From: an uncultured Prevotellaceae bacterium
Lineage (GTDB): Bacteria > Bacteroidota > Bacteroidia > Bacteroidales > Bacteroidaceae
Assembly: GCA_902764705.1 (NCBI GenBank)
Contig: CACWWZ010000042.1
Location: 1 to 42,244, forward strand
Length of the DNA: 42,244 nt
Reading direction: 5' to 3'
The notes below the pieces were generated by a model. That model had not been told where the DNA came from. It worked only from the letters and a program-made list of their open reading frames with translations, and searched no databases. Positions 22,098-30,229 of the stretch are shown one piece after another. A program made the translations under genes and the position numbers. Within the stretch, counting starts at the first letter, position 1; each line of letters opens with the position of its first letter.

Positions 22098-22928
22098 TTA
22101 CCTTATCAGGCGCAAAAAGTCCTCGACCATCTCCCAGAACTGCGGCTCATCAGCAAACTTATTCTTAGTAGGATCGGTATAATCGCTCAGCGACGTCTTC
22201 GATGACCGTTTGAAGCCAAATTCCGCACCATATTCTGCCCATGTGGGACGACGTATGGCGCCAGCCTCCATGGCTGCGCGAAAAGGCATCAGTATATCCC
22301 TGGGCTTCAACTTGCCATCAGACAACTCGTGTAAGCGCCCCACCACTTTATCAGCACACTCGGGCTTAACAACCAGCATCTTAAAAGCCTCCGACTGTGC
22401 ACCCTGCTTCTTCATCAGTTCCTTCGCCTCCTCTATGCTCTCCAAGATATGCTGCAGCGAGTCTTGAGGAGCCCTTCGAATATGATGCTTCATGCGGCCC
22501 TTAAAGACAATATTCATACTGCTATTAAGTTTGATGGACTTATATTTCTTATTGGCAGGTACCAACCACTGATTGCCTGCCTCATCCATGTAATAAGTCT
22601 TTAGCGTCTTTTCACCATCTATCTCCGCCAATACGATATCATGGCTGCGATATTCAGGCACACACTCCATCACCAACGTATCGCCCGCCATGATGTCAAG
22701 ATTCTTCATTGAGTCGCCTGTTGCCCTCGTACAGTACGTATCATAAGGCCCTACCAACTCATCAGGCATCATAATATAAATCCTTGGCGCGTCGCCCAGA
22801 TCCGTCGGATTGCCACAAGGAACAGCCGTATCGTAGAAAGGCACTGGAGTATTGAACTCCAAGCCCTCAATGTCTGCCTCGTTCAGCAGATAGGCATCTA
22901 TTCTCTTTGCAAATAGCAATTCAGGCAT
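22098..22928 (-). CDS. S24-family (LexA/UmuD-like) peptidase-domain protein
   Basis: 276 residues. The S24 domain spans about residues 45-140: GDSMKNLDIMAGD with Ser73 and DGEKTLKTYY with Lys110. The 37-residue spacing equals that of UmuD (Ser60-Lys97), so the Ser-Lys dyad looks intact. There is no N-terminal helix-turn-helix, unlike LexA or CI; instead a C-terminal region (about 160-276) includes helices and WAEYGAEFGFKRSSKTSLSD. It may undergo RecA-stimulated self-cleavage, acting as an SOS-responsive regulator or polymerase subunit; the partner is not visible. It has its own promoter and terminator, and faces away from the nuclease gene. Confidence 0.75.
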   Translation of the reverse strand: MPELLFAKRIDAYLLNEADIEGLEFNTPVPFYDTAVPCGNPTDLGDAPRIYIMMPDELVGPYDTYCTRATGDSMKNLDIMAGDTLVMECVPEYRSHDIVLAEIDGEKTLKTYYMDEAGNQWLVPANKKYKSIKLNSSMNIVFKGRMKHHIRRAPQDSLQHILESIEEAKELMKKQGAQSEAFKMLVVKPECADKVVGRLHELSDGKLKPRDILMPFRAAMEAGAIRRPTWAEYGAEFGFKRSSKTSLSDYTDPTKNKFADEPQFWEMVEDFLRLIR

Positions 22929-22963
22929 ATATTGTATAGATACATTAGATTAACAGTCGGGTG

Positions 22964-22971
22964 CAAAAGTA
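22964..22971 (-). promoter_or_regulatory. Probable -7 element of the S24 gene
   Basis: Minus strand TACTTTTG, 35 bases before the ATG at 22928. No TTTG at -33. A 10-bp hairpin (22973-22982 with 23005-23014, arms AAAAAATCCT and AGGATTTTTT) lies just upstream between the divergent promoters and could be an operator or a terminator. Confidence 0.45.
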
Positions 22972-23066
22972 CAAAAAATCCTCCACTTCCAATCATGAAA
23001 ATGAAGGATTTTTTTGCTTTTAAGAGTTTTTAGCGGAACTGTTTTTACATATCTAAAAACTATTGC

Positions 23067-23074
23067 TATCTTTG
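23067..23074 (+). promoter_or_regulatory. -7 element just before the nuclease ATG
   Basis: Plus strand TATCTTTG, with TTTT rather than TTTG 20 bases upstream (23043-23046). The ATG at 23079 is only four bases further on, so transcription would start at or next to the start codon (leaderless mRNA). Confidence 0.5.
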
Positions 23075-23078
23075 CAGC

Positions 23079-23882
23079 ATGTTAAAAGAATATTGGTTTT
23101 CCATCCTAGCAGTCGTCGTCCTTGCTGTAATAATCACCTTTGGTGTCAAAGGTGTAGCGAAGCAGCATGGTGATATGGAAAAGCCAACATCCTATTTACC
23201 CGCATCTGCCCCAGGAACCCCTGAGCAGATTCTAACACGTAAAGGCTATACCGTATCATATAACAAGGAAACGAAGATTCCCAACTGGGTAGCCTGGCAC
23301 CTGACAGCAGAACATACGACTGGGCCATACAGACGTCCCAGTGGCGCTTGGCATGAAGACATGCAGGTTCCTGCTCCTCGTACCACGTTAGCTGATTTCA
23401 GGGATACAAATTGGACGCGTGGACACATGTGCCCTGCTGGTGACAATAAATGGGATGCTGATGCCATGTATGAAACTTTTCTTTTCACCAATTGCTGTCC
23501 CCAGCATACTAATCTGAATAGTGGCGTGTGGAACCAGATTGAGATGTCTTGTCGCAGATGGGCAGAAAAGTATGGCGACATCTATATCGTTTGTGGTCCT
23601 ATCCTATTCCGTCAGAAGCATGAGACGATTGGTCCCAATAACGTTGTGGTTCCAGAAGCTTTCTTCAAGGTCGTTCTCTGCCTTAATGGCACGCCCAAAG
23701 GCATTGGTTTCATTTGCCGTAATACCGAAGGGTCTAGAGCCAAGGACTTCTATGTGAACAGCATCAGTCAGGTAGAACGTATTACTGGCATGACGTTCTT
23801 CCCCAATATTCCTAAAGATATTGCAGAATCTGTCAAAAGCAAGGCTAATCTTTCCGAATGGGACCAGAAGGCTCGACCATAG
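23079..23882 (+). CDS. Membrane-anchored or secreted DNA/RNA non-specific endonuclease (NUC1 family)
   Basis: 267 residues. The N-terminus MLKEYWFSILAVVVLAVIIT is a membrane anchor or signal. The NUC1 (beta-beta-alpha-metal) core has TRGHMCPAGDN with the general base His116 (the usual motif is DRGH; Thr replaces Asp) and NLNSGVWNQIE with metal-binding Asn147 and Glu155. Such enzymes cut single- and double-stranded DNA and RNA, usually outside the cytoplasm. It is alone on the plus strand between minus-strand operons, ending 10 bases from the convergent zinc-ribbon gene. Confidence 0.9.
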   Translation: MLKEYWFSILAVVVLAVIITFGVKGVAKQHGDMEKPTSYLPASAPGTPEQILTRKGYTVSYNKETKIPNWVAWHLTAEHTTGPYRRPSGAWHEDMQVPAPRTTLADFRDTNWTRGHMCPAGDNKWDADAMYETFLFTNCCPQHTNLNSGVWNQIEMSCRRWAEKYGDIYIVCGPILFRQKHETIGPNNVVVPEAFFKVVLCLNGTPKGIGFICRNTEGSRAKDFYVNSISQVERITGMTFFPNIPKDIAESVKSKANLSEWDQKARP

Positions 23883-23892
23883 GTCAAGGCAT

Positions 23893-24990
23893 TTAGACTT
23901 CAATAAACGACATGACGTTCATCACGAACGAGCAGTCGAATCCCTGAAATATCAGTTTCTTGGCGTTTGCTCCGTCCTGTTGTACGCCCATCCCGTCCTG
24001 ATAGGGATTCAGACCAATAATTTTCTTATAGGGAATCTTGGTGCTTCTCTCTGATGAATGGAAAATAATGTGCTTGTTGGTGATATACAGGCTTCCGATT
24101 CCTGCTTGATCCATGTAACTGTGCTCTACTGGATGACCCTTGAAACCGCCTGTACGATAGGTCACGCCCTTCATCACTCTGAACGAGAAACCACTATGAC
24201 TACCCACCATTTCACGCTTCACCTTCTCCTGCCACATCGTTACACCATCATAACACCAAAGTACCACTTCGTCCTTTCCCAAAAGGATAGGAGCTTGAAT
24301 GTTCGACTGAGGCAGAATACCCCGCTGCAGTTGTTTCAGCATCTTCGATTGTTCTATCCTGCTGATTTCAGAACCTTGATACTTTGCAGGCAGATTAGTT
24401 AGCGACAGCCCCAGCGTCCTCATATAGTCGTCAATCTTCTGCTGCTCGTCGTCTGTCAGCAATCCGTCTTTCATGAAGTTCGCAGCAGCCTGATTCAGCA
24501 TATAGAGGTAGGTATCCTGCAATTTGGCAGTTGGCAGAGGAAGAACACTCATAATCTGTTGACAAATCTGCAATACTCGCTGCAAAGGTTTCTGCTCAGT
24601 GAAATACTCTGCCAAGAAACCACGCACCATCTTCTGGCTGAGATTATCAAGTGATTCATTCACGTTGATGCTCTTATAGGGTACACCTATTATATATAAG
24701 TAGTCCTTTACCAAATCCAACTGATGCGAGTGGAATGGCCAACGCGACTTCTCAGTGTACTCGTCAATACACTTTGCAGAAGAAATGGCAATATCAGGAT
24801 CAGTAATGTAGTTGCCACTCTTCAGCTTAGTCACCAAACCAGTCAGTTCATTTTTCTTTAGGGTATCCTTAAAGTATTTGCGTATCCCATCCTCAAGGGA
24901 AAGAATCCCCTGTTCGTGCTTCTCCTCACATTCCTTGTGCACATGCGAGAAGAATCCAGCGTCCTTGCCACAATACTTACACGTTCCCAT
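23893..24990 (-). CDS. Zinc-ribbon protein with C-terminal PH/GRAM-like domain
   Basis: 365 residues. A four-Cys/His zinc ribbon opens it (MGTCKYCGKDAGFFSHVHKE, Cys near residue 20). A long helical middle (about 30-230) includes LLTDDEQQKIDDYMRTLG, resembling EF-hand-like or TerB-type acidic helices, though not assignable. The C-terminus (about 245-365) has LGKDEVVLWCYDGVTMWQ, GIGSLYITNKHIIFHS and KIPYKKIIGLNPY, the strand pattern of bacterial PH/GRAM-like domains that bind membranes or peptides. It is the last gene of the minus-strand block, seven bases after the AlbA_2 gene. Function unknown; it may report on membrane state. Confidence 0.65.
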   Translation of the reverse strand: MGTCKYCGKDAGFFSHVHKECEEKHEQGILSLEDGIRKYFKDTLKKNELTGLVTKLKSGNYITDPDIAISSAKCIDEYTEKSRWPFHSHQLDLVKDYLYIIGVPYKSINVNESLDNLSQKMVRGFLAEYFTEQKPLQRVLQICQQIMSVLPLPTAKLQDTYLYMLNQAAANFMKDGLLTDDEQQKIDDYMRTLGLSLTNLPAKYQGSEISRIEQSKMLKQLQRGILPQSNIQAPILLGKDEVVLWCYDGVTMWQEKVKREMVGSHSGFSFRVMKGVTYRTGGFKGHPVEHSYMDQAGIGSLYITNKHIIFHSSERSTKIPYKKIIGLNPYQDGMGVQQDGANAKKLIFQGFDCSFVMNVMSFIEV

Positions 24991-24997
24991 TTTCTAT

Positions 24998-26509
24998 CTA
25001 GATAAGTATAATCCAACGTCCTCCCTTGTCTGAACCATCATGACGAATAACACCTTTTAACTGTAAGGCGCTTAAATCGCGTCGTATAGTCCTTTCGCTA
25101 ACACCAAAGAAAACAGCAAGCGTCGCAGATGTTTCTAGGACATTTTCTAGGACATTTTCTAGGACATTCCATTGTCCGGTTTCTTTCAGACGCTTAACCA
25201 AAAGCCTTTGGCGTTCAGGCAATTCTCCTAGGACATCTTTTACGACATCTTTTACGACATCCTTTGTCTCAATCGTCAGCACCAGCTTTACCTGCATCAA
25301 TTCTGGCTGCTCAAATAGTTCAGGCTTCAACCAGTGTTTTTCGTTCCATGCACTGAGTATCAACGGGAAACCAGAGCCAAGGTTTTCACCATAGCCTATC
25401 ATACGAAACATCGTTTGCAGGTGTTGGTTTCTAGCCTTTGTCTCGTCACCGGCATATATTTGTTCAACAGGAAGCTTTAGCAGACCAGGGTTAGTAAATA
25501 CGAATTTATTGTCATACTTCTCCACCTTCAAAACACCATTCAACATCAGATCTGCATGGATAATACAATTCGTCATAGCCTCACGTACTGCCTTATGCTG
25601 AGGTGTGTCATCGTCACGTTCCACACCATTCATTTTGAACGGACGAGGCAAATCTCTCAGTAATTTTGGCAGTACCATCGAGACAAAGTTGAATAGGTTA
25701 TTTTCCCATGTACCATCGTATGTCAGACGGTCGCTATATCGCTGGTCTCCTATTAACCCAGACTTATCGATATAGTCCAGCCTCAGATTATCGAAACGCT
25801 CACGGATTGGCAACCCCTTGCCGAACATCAGCAGTCCGGCCATCGTCAGTCCTTCCCGATGGTCTTTCCTATCAACATACCACCCTCCAAGCTCTTTCAA
25901 GAATTCCTGATGGCCAAGATTGTTAAATACGTGTTGGGGATATCTGCTCTTGAAGTGGTTGCGATAACGTTCCAGCGTAGGAATATCAATATCATCCATC
26001 GTATAGTATTCCAAGAACAAACCGTCATTACCAGACTCGTTGGCATCGCGCATCATCATTCTAATCTCATGTTCAGAACAATGATAATCGCCTTCGTGGT
26101 TACGTTTGAAAGTACCTTTTATCGGATTATTGTTGATATAGACAGGACGCTGCAAATAGTTGGCACGAGGCACGTGGACAACCACAACATGTTTGCCATC
26201 TATCTCTACAATCTCCACATCCTCATCAGCCAACACATTCATGCTTACTTTTTCCTCGTTGTTCACGATGTTCCAGAAGTCTTGACGTATCTTGGTCGCA
26301 TCGTCCACGCCAGTTATCGTGAACCGCTTCTGAGGATCTTTCTCCTTCAGGTCTTCATAGACACCCATTAGGATAGTGCCACCATACGTGTTTGCGAAAG
26401 CCGAATAGCTATCCCAAATCTTTATAGGCACACTATTCTGAGCCTTCTTGCACTCCAGCGTCACTCGCTCACCATTCAGCAATGTCTCTTTTATTGTTTT
26501 CTCGTCCAT
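24998..26509 (-). CDS. AlbA_2/Schlafen-type ATPase-regulator with winged helix
   Basis: 503 residues from MDEKTIKETLLNGERVTLEC (ATG at 26509); the frame continues to 26548 but a -7 element lies in between. The AlbA_2 domain (about 1-140) has TLECKKAQNSVPIKIWDSYSAF and GGTILMGVYED. A GHKL-like HATPase_c_4 region follows: HKAVREAMTNCIIHAD, NKFVFTNPGLL and GYGENLGSGFPLI. The C-terminus is a winged helix (FFGVSERTIRRDLSALQLKG). Such RecG-annotated proteins are transcription regulators or Schlafen-like nucleases. Two blocks of three 12-bp repeats encode KDVVKDVVKDVLGE and ENVLENVLENVLE in the linker to the winged helix. It has its own promoter-like element. Confidence 0.85.
   Translation of the reverse strand: MDEKTIKETLLNGERVTLECKKAQNSVPIKIWDSYSAFANTYGGTILMGVYEDLKEKDPQKRFTITGVDDATKIRQDFWNIVNNEEKVSMNVLADEDVEIVEIDGKHVVVVHVPRANYLQRPVYINNNPIKGTFKRNHEGDYHCSEHEIRMMMRDANESGNDGLFLEYYTMDDIDIPTLERYRNHFKSRYPQHVFNNLGHQEFLKELGGWYVDRKDHREGLTMAGLLMFGKGLPIRERFDNLRLDYIDKSGLIGDQRYSDRLTYDGTWENNLFNFVSMVLPKLLRDLPRPFKMNGVERDDDTPQHKAVREAMTNCIIHADLMLNGVLKVEKYDNKFVFTNPGLLKLPVEQIYAGDETKARNQHLQTMFRMIGYGENLGSGFPLILSAWNEKHWLKPELFEQPELMQVKLVLTIETKDVVKDVVKDVLGELPERQRLLVKRLKETGQWNVLENVLENVLETSATLAVFFGVSERTIRRDLSALQLKGVIRHDGSDKGGRWIILI
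25135..25263 (-). repeat. Two blocks of three 12-bp tandem repeats in the AlbA_2 gene
   Basis: Block 1 (25135-25170) is CTAGGACATTTT three times, the last ending CC. Block 2 (25228-25263) is CTAGGACATCTT, TTACGACATCTT, TTACGACATCCT. The units share GACAT and are in frame (four codons each), so copy-number changes would lengthen the linker without a frameshift. Confidence 0.85.
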
Positions 26510-26517
26510 ATCATCTG

Positions 26518-26525
26518 CAAAGTTA
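26518..26525 (-). promoter_or_regulatory. -7 element TAACTTTG ahead of the AlbA_2 gene
   Basis: Minus strand TAACTTTG ending eight bases before the ATG at 26509, so the message would have a leader of only a few bases. No TTTG at -33. It marks a possible separate transcript for the last two genes of the block. Confidence 0.45.
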
Positions 26526-26588
26526 CAAATAATTCTTCGTTCTACCAACCATTCTTTCTATAAATATAGTATACAAAACTTGAAAATG

Positions 26589-27311
26589 TTACATGTTAGA
26601 CAGTATATTTTTCGTTTCACAATACTCTTTTATTCGCTTGCCCCTCTTCTCGACAAAGTCAAGTTCCTTTTCAATCCAGTCTTTATACGATTCTACAGTC
26701 TCTGGCATAGGGTCGCTAAACCATAGTGGCGTGTCTAGCCAGAACTTTACGTTGTAATCTTCATCAACACAATCTTGCAGCAGGAAGAAATCCACGTACC
26801 CCTTGAAGTCCACAAAGAGGTTGTAGAACTCTCTGTCACTATCCAAAACTTTATCTAAGGGCGATGATTCTCCGATATAGAATCGACGGATACACTCAAG
26901 CGTCAAATCCCATCTGTCACAAATCATCCTATTGCAGCCTCTTTCCTGGTTCATACTTCTTCGATGCTTGGGAAATATAATATAACCAGCAATAGTACTC
27001 GCCCTCTTCAAATAGTTTTCACGATATTCTCTAAAATTCGGAATACTATTAATAATCTGCTGGCGATGCTTATAGCGACCATGCATGAAGCTAACGATGA
27101 AAGAATCACTACCGAAGTACATTTCGTTCCATCTCAAATATGAACAATTTCTTGTAGTCAGTTCCAACACCTGCCCATTTGGTAAAGGCTTACTCCACAG
27201 CATCTGGTGGTACGCCTTCAAGGTTGCACTGGCTGAGTCAGGATCCTTACCCCTGCTGTCTGTCCTTACATCGAAATGGATATCTAAATCTATATACATT
27301 GCTATTATCAT
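26589..27311 (-). CDS. DUF6994-like hypothetical protein
   Basis: 240 residues. The N-terminus MYIDLDIHFDVRTDSRGKDP followed by SATLKAYHQMLWSKPLPNG is what I remember as the DUF6994 signature (GKDPD...TL..YH..LWSKPLP.G). The rest includes GSDSFIVSFMHGRY, a basic NQERGCNRMICDRWDLTLEC, and an aromatic-rich C-terminus (WLDTPLWFSDPMPETVESY). It starts one base after the FtsK stop; MYIDLD (ATG at 27299) is an alternative start. No enzymatic motif is obvious. DUF6994 proteins have been seen beside defence or stress genes, but a role here is only suggested by position. Confidence 0.65.
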   Translation of the reverse strand: MIIAMYIDLDIHFDVRTDSRGKDPDSASATLKAYHQMLWSKPLPNGQVLELTTRNCSYLRWNEMYFGSDSFIVSFMHGRYKHRQQIINSIPNFREYRENYLKRASTIAGYIIFPKHRRSMNQERGCNRMICDRWDLTLECIRRFYIGESSPLDKVLDSDREFYNLFVDFKGYVDFFLLQDCVDEDYNVKFWLDTPLWFSDPMPETVESYKDWIEKELDFVEKRGKRIKEYCETKNILSNM

Positions 27312-27312
27312 T

Positions 27313-29424
27313 TTATCTCCACAATGACAGAAGATTCTCCAGGCTATTTTCGTCCGTAATTAGAACCTCGCGAGGCTTACTACCATGAGCAGCCCCCACG
27401 ATACCGGCCTTCTCCAGTTGGTCCATCAAACGTCCAGCCCGGTTGTATCCGATGGCAAACTTACGCTGGATGAGTGCTGTAGAGCCACTTTGTTCACGAA
27501 CTATCAAACGAGCAGCATCTTCAAACATGGGGTCAAGATGTTGCATATCTACATCACGGCTACCTCCGATTTCTCCATCATCTGTGTCAGGTTCAGGCAG
27601 TTCATAGACCAACAGATAACCTTGCTGCTGGGCAATAAACTGGTTGATGCGTTCCAGCTCAGACGTGTCGACGAAAGCTCCCTGAACTCTTATAGGCTCA
27701 CTTCCGAAATTTTGAAATAGCATATCGCCGCGCCCCATCAGCTGTTGCGCACCAGGGCGATCCAAAATGGTACGCGAATCAACAGTGGTACCTACACGGA
27801 AGGCAATACGGCTTGGGAAGTTGGCCTTTATCGGACCTGTGATTATATTGGTTGTAGGTCGCTGAGTGGAAATAACCATATGGATACCTACTGCACGGCC
27901 TAGTTGGGCAATACGAGCAATAGGCAACTCCACTTCCTTGCCGGCTGTCATAATAAGGTCGCCATACTCGTCAATCACTACTACGATGTAGGGCATGAAC
28001 TTATGGCCGTGCACAGGATTCAGCTGGCGGTCAATGAACTTCTTGTTATATTCTTTCAGGTTACGAACCTGTGCCATCATTAGCAAGTCGTAGCGCGTGT
28101 CCATTTCCTTACATAACGAGTTTAATGTGTTAATCGCCCTTTGAGTATCTGTAATGATAGAATCAGGGTTGTTATCGGGAATCTTTGCGAGGAAATGCTT
28201 CCCAATGCTGCTGTAGATGCTGAATTCGACTTTCTTTGGGTCGACAAGTACAATCTTCAGCTCTGCTGGGTGCTTCTTATATAATAAAGAGGTGATGATG
28301 GCGTTCAAACCGACTGACTTACCCTGACCAGTAGCACCGGCCACGAGCAGGTGAGGAGCCTTGGCTAAGTCGAACATAAATACCTCGTTGGTAATTGTCT
28401 TACCTATAGCACAAGGCAATTCCATTGTCGTTTCCTGATACTTCATCGAATTCAGTATCGACTCCATCGAGACGGTGGCGGGCTTGGCATTAGGCACTTC
28501 AATACCGATGGTACCCTTTCCAGGAATCGGTGCGATAATACGGACACCAAAAGCAGAAAGGCTCAAAGCTATATCCTCCTCCAGATTACGTATTTTTGAA
28601 ATGCGCACACCTGAGGCTGGCGTAATCTCATAAAGCGTAATGGTTGGACCTACATTAGCCTTGATGCTCGAAATCTCAATACCAAAATTACGCAACACGT
28701 CAACAACACGGTTCTTGTTTGCTGTCTGCTCAGCCATATCGATATAAGGTTCTCCGTAGATATCGTATTTCTTTAGTAAGTCGAGTGTAGGATAGTGATA
28801 ATTTGGTAAATCCATTTTGGGTTCATACGGCCCCAATTGTTGTGGTAATGGTTGTGGTGTTGGTTTAGGCATAGGATTAGGCGAAGGCTGACTATAGGTC
28901 GCTGATGGCGGAATGGTTATTGTTTGACTTTCAGGGTCTTTGAAAGTCTCTTGATCTTTTTCGGAGCGTTCCATTAACTTTGGAATATCGTTAATCTTCT
29001 TCAAACCATATCCCAGACTACGAACGACATAGGCAACCAGATTTTCTTTTGCGCCAAATTCATTGGCATATTTAATGATAATACTCTTGGATTCTATTTC
29101 CCAGTTATTTACCAACACAAGTTTATCAACATACCCATTGGCTTGCATGTTTTGAATAATATATTTAGCAGCAGGTATTTCTTTGAACGCCTGGAAATCG
29201 TTTAGGACATTCAGGAAACTGCGACTCTTCAAATAGTCACACCCCCATTTGTCTACAACATAACGTATAGCATCTGGCAAGCTCTCCGTTGTAGATTCTT
29301 CAGATAACTCTGAATCTCCAAAGACATCATAAATAGAGGGGTCCTCAACTTGATCAAAGGTCAAGTCGTCAACTTCTTTTATATTATTTCTCTTTGATCC
29401 AAACCATTTTGAAAATATACTCAT
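27313..29424 (-). CDS. Cytosolic FtsK/SpoIIIE-type DNA translocase with a system-specific N-terminal domain
   Basis: 703 residues. The C-terminal two thirds are a complete FtsK motor: the alpha domain (VVDVLRNFGIEISSIKANVG), Walker A AGATGQGKSVGL with Lys369, Walker B IVVVIDEYGDLIM, STQRPTTNIITGPIKANFPS, and a gamma-like winged helix at the end (LIQRKFAIGYNRAGRLMDQLE). Unlike FtsK it has no membrane domain. Residues 49-141 instead are a domain (LPDAIRYVVDKWG to YVVRSLGYGL) that also begins the 493- and 324-residue proteins of this cluster. A Pro/Gln-rich linker joins the two. It probably moves DNA, or another polymer, under control of that shared domain. It may not replace the housekeeping FtsK. 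Confidence 0.88.
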   Translation of the reverse strand: MSIFSKWFGSKRNNIKEVDDLTFDQVEDPSIYDVFGDSELSEESTTESLPDAIRYVVDKWGCDYLKSRSFLNVLNDFQAFKEIPAAKYIIQNMQANGYVDKLVLVNNWEIESKSIIIKYANEFGAKENLVAYVVRSLGYGLKKINDIPKLMERSEKDQETFKDPESQTITIPPSATYSQPSPNPMPKPTPQPLPQQLGPYEPKMDLPNYHYPTLDLLKKYDIYGEPYIDMAEQTANKNRVVDVLRNFGIEISSIKANVGPTITLYEITPASGVRISKIRNLEEDIALSLSAFGVRIIAPIPGKGTIGIEVPNAKPATVSMESILNSMKYQETTMELPCAIGKTITNEVFMFDLAKAPHLLVAGATGQGKSVGLNAIITSLLYKKHPAELKIVLVDPKKVEFSIYSSIGKHFLAKIPDNNPDSIITDTQRAINTLNSLCKEMDTRYDLLMMAQVRNLKEYNKKFIDRQLNPVHGHKFMPYIVVVIDEYGDLIMTAGKEVELPIARIAQLGRAVGIHMVISTQRPTTNIITGPIKANFPSRIAFRVGTTVDSRTILDRPGAQQLMGRGDMLFQNFGSEPIRVQGAFVDTSELERINQFIAQQQGYLLVYELPEPDTDDGEIGGSRDVDMQHLDPMFEDAARLIVREQSGSTALIQRKFAIGYNRAGRLMDQLEKAGIVGAAHGSKPREVLITDENSLENLLSLWR

Positions 29425-29447
29425 AACTATAAATATTTACCTATTTA

Positions 29448-30224
29448 TCACAAATTAATCTTAGCAACAATAGCTTTAGTTATTTGGATTAGTTCCTTAT
29501 GAAAAGAGATAAGTGTTGAGATGGTATTAATCATGTCTATACGTATGATAGTTTTTGAAGAATTATATTCTCCTTCATTCATTTTTATTGTTTCCTTCCC
29601 ATTCTCATCCTTTCCTATTGAAAAAGTGCCACCAACAGCGACCAAATGCTTCTTTTTAGAAAGTTCAACATACTCAATTTTTTTCCTATGTTTCATAGTA
29701 ATTGCCCATAAGCGTATTTTCTTTTGCATATAGGAATCAATTATCTCCAATTTTTGAATTAGTTCATCCCCTAATTCTTCAGAACCATATTTTTTCAGAC
29801 TTTTGAACCTACATATTTCTAAGATTTTATCAAAGCTCTCAGTAGTTAGCATAAGAGTATGTCTTGCTTTTGCATAGATTTTGAAATAAATCCATAAAGG
29901 CTGAAGAGTAAGATCAAAAGCAGCATTATACCACAAAATGGCATTGTTTAAAAATTGACTTCTCATCCATTCATGAGATAATTGTGGATTGTCTGAGTCT
30001 AAAAGTTCAGGGTATTCGTTCTTACATGCACATATCAAATTCAATCGAGCTGAACATATTATATCATATAGACTTTGAAAACATCTACATGTTTCCATAA
30101 CATGATTAAAATCTCTTGCCCCAATATTCAAATTTAGGAAAGATTCCTCCTTGCCATTTAGCCATTCAGGTAACACAAGTTCTTCAAAGATATCTTCAAA
30201 TTGTGGGATTAATTGTATTTTCAT
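29448..30224 (-). CDS. Hypothetical protein, AT-rich
   Basis: 258 residues, largely alpha-helical: FNHVMETCRCFQSLYDIICS, NNAILWYNAAFDLTLQPLWI and TTESFDKILEICRF, then a strand pair around LVAVGGTFSIGKDENGKE and helical MINTISTLISFHKELIQITK. The first two thirds resemble a HEPN-like four-helix bundle, but no Rx4-6H motif is evident and I do not assign it. It lies five bases below the TPR protein and 23 bases above FtsK, so it belongs to the block. Codon use is clearly more AT-rich than in the triad genes. Function unknown. Confidence 0.6.
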   Translation of the reverse strand: MKIQLIPQFEDIFEELVLPEWLNGKEESFLNLNIGARDFNHVMETCRCFQSLYDIICSARLNLICACKNEYPELLDSDNPQLSHEWMRSQFLNNAILWYNAAFDLTLQPLWIYFKIYAKARHTLMLTTESFDKILEICRFKSLKKYGSEELGDELIQKLEIIDSYMQKKIRLWAITMKHRKKIEYVELSKKKHLVAVGGTFSIGKDENGKETIKMNEGEYNSSKTIIRIDMINTISTLISFHKELIQITKAIVAKINL

Positions 30225-30229
30225 TTTTA

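Noticed and set aside
23893-24990. Zinc-ribbon/PH-like protein considered part of the Hxs system
   Set aside because: A separate promoter-like element precedes the AlbA_2 gene and codon use differs. Association with the main block is unproven, so it is annotated but not counted in the system.
25135-25263. 12-bp repeats considered as a CRISPR array
   Set aside because: Units are contiguous, coding and without spacers.
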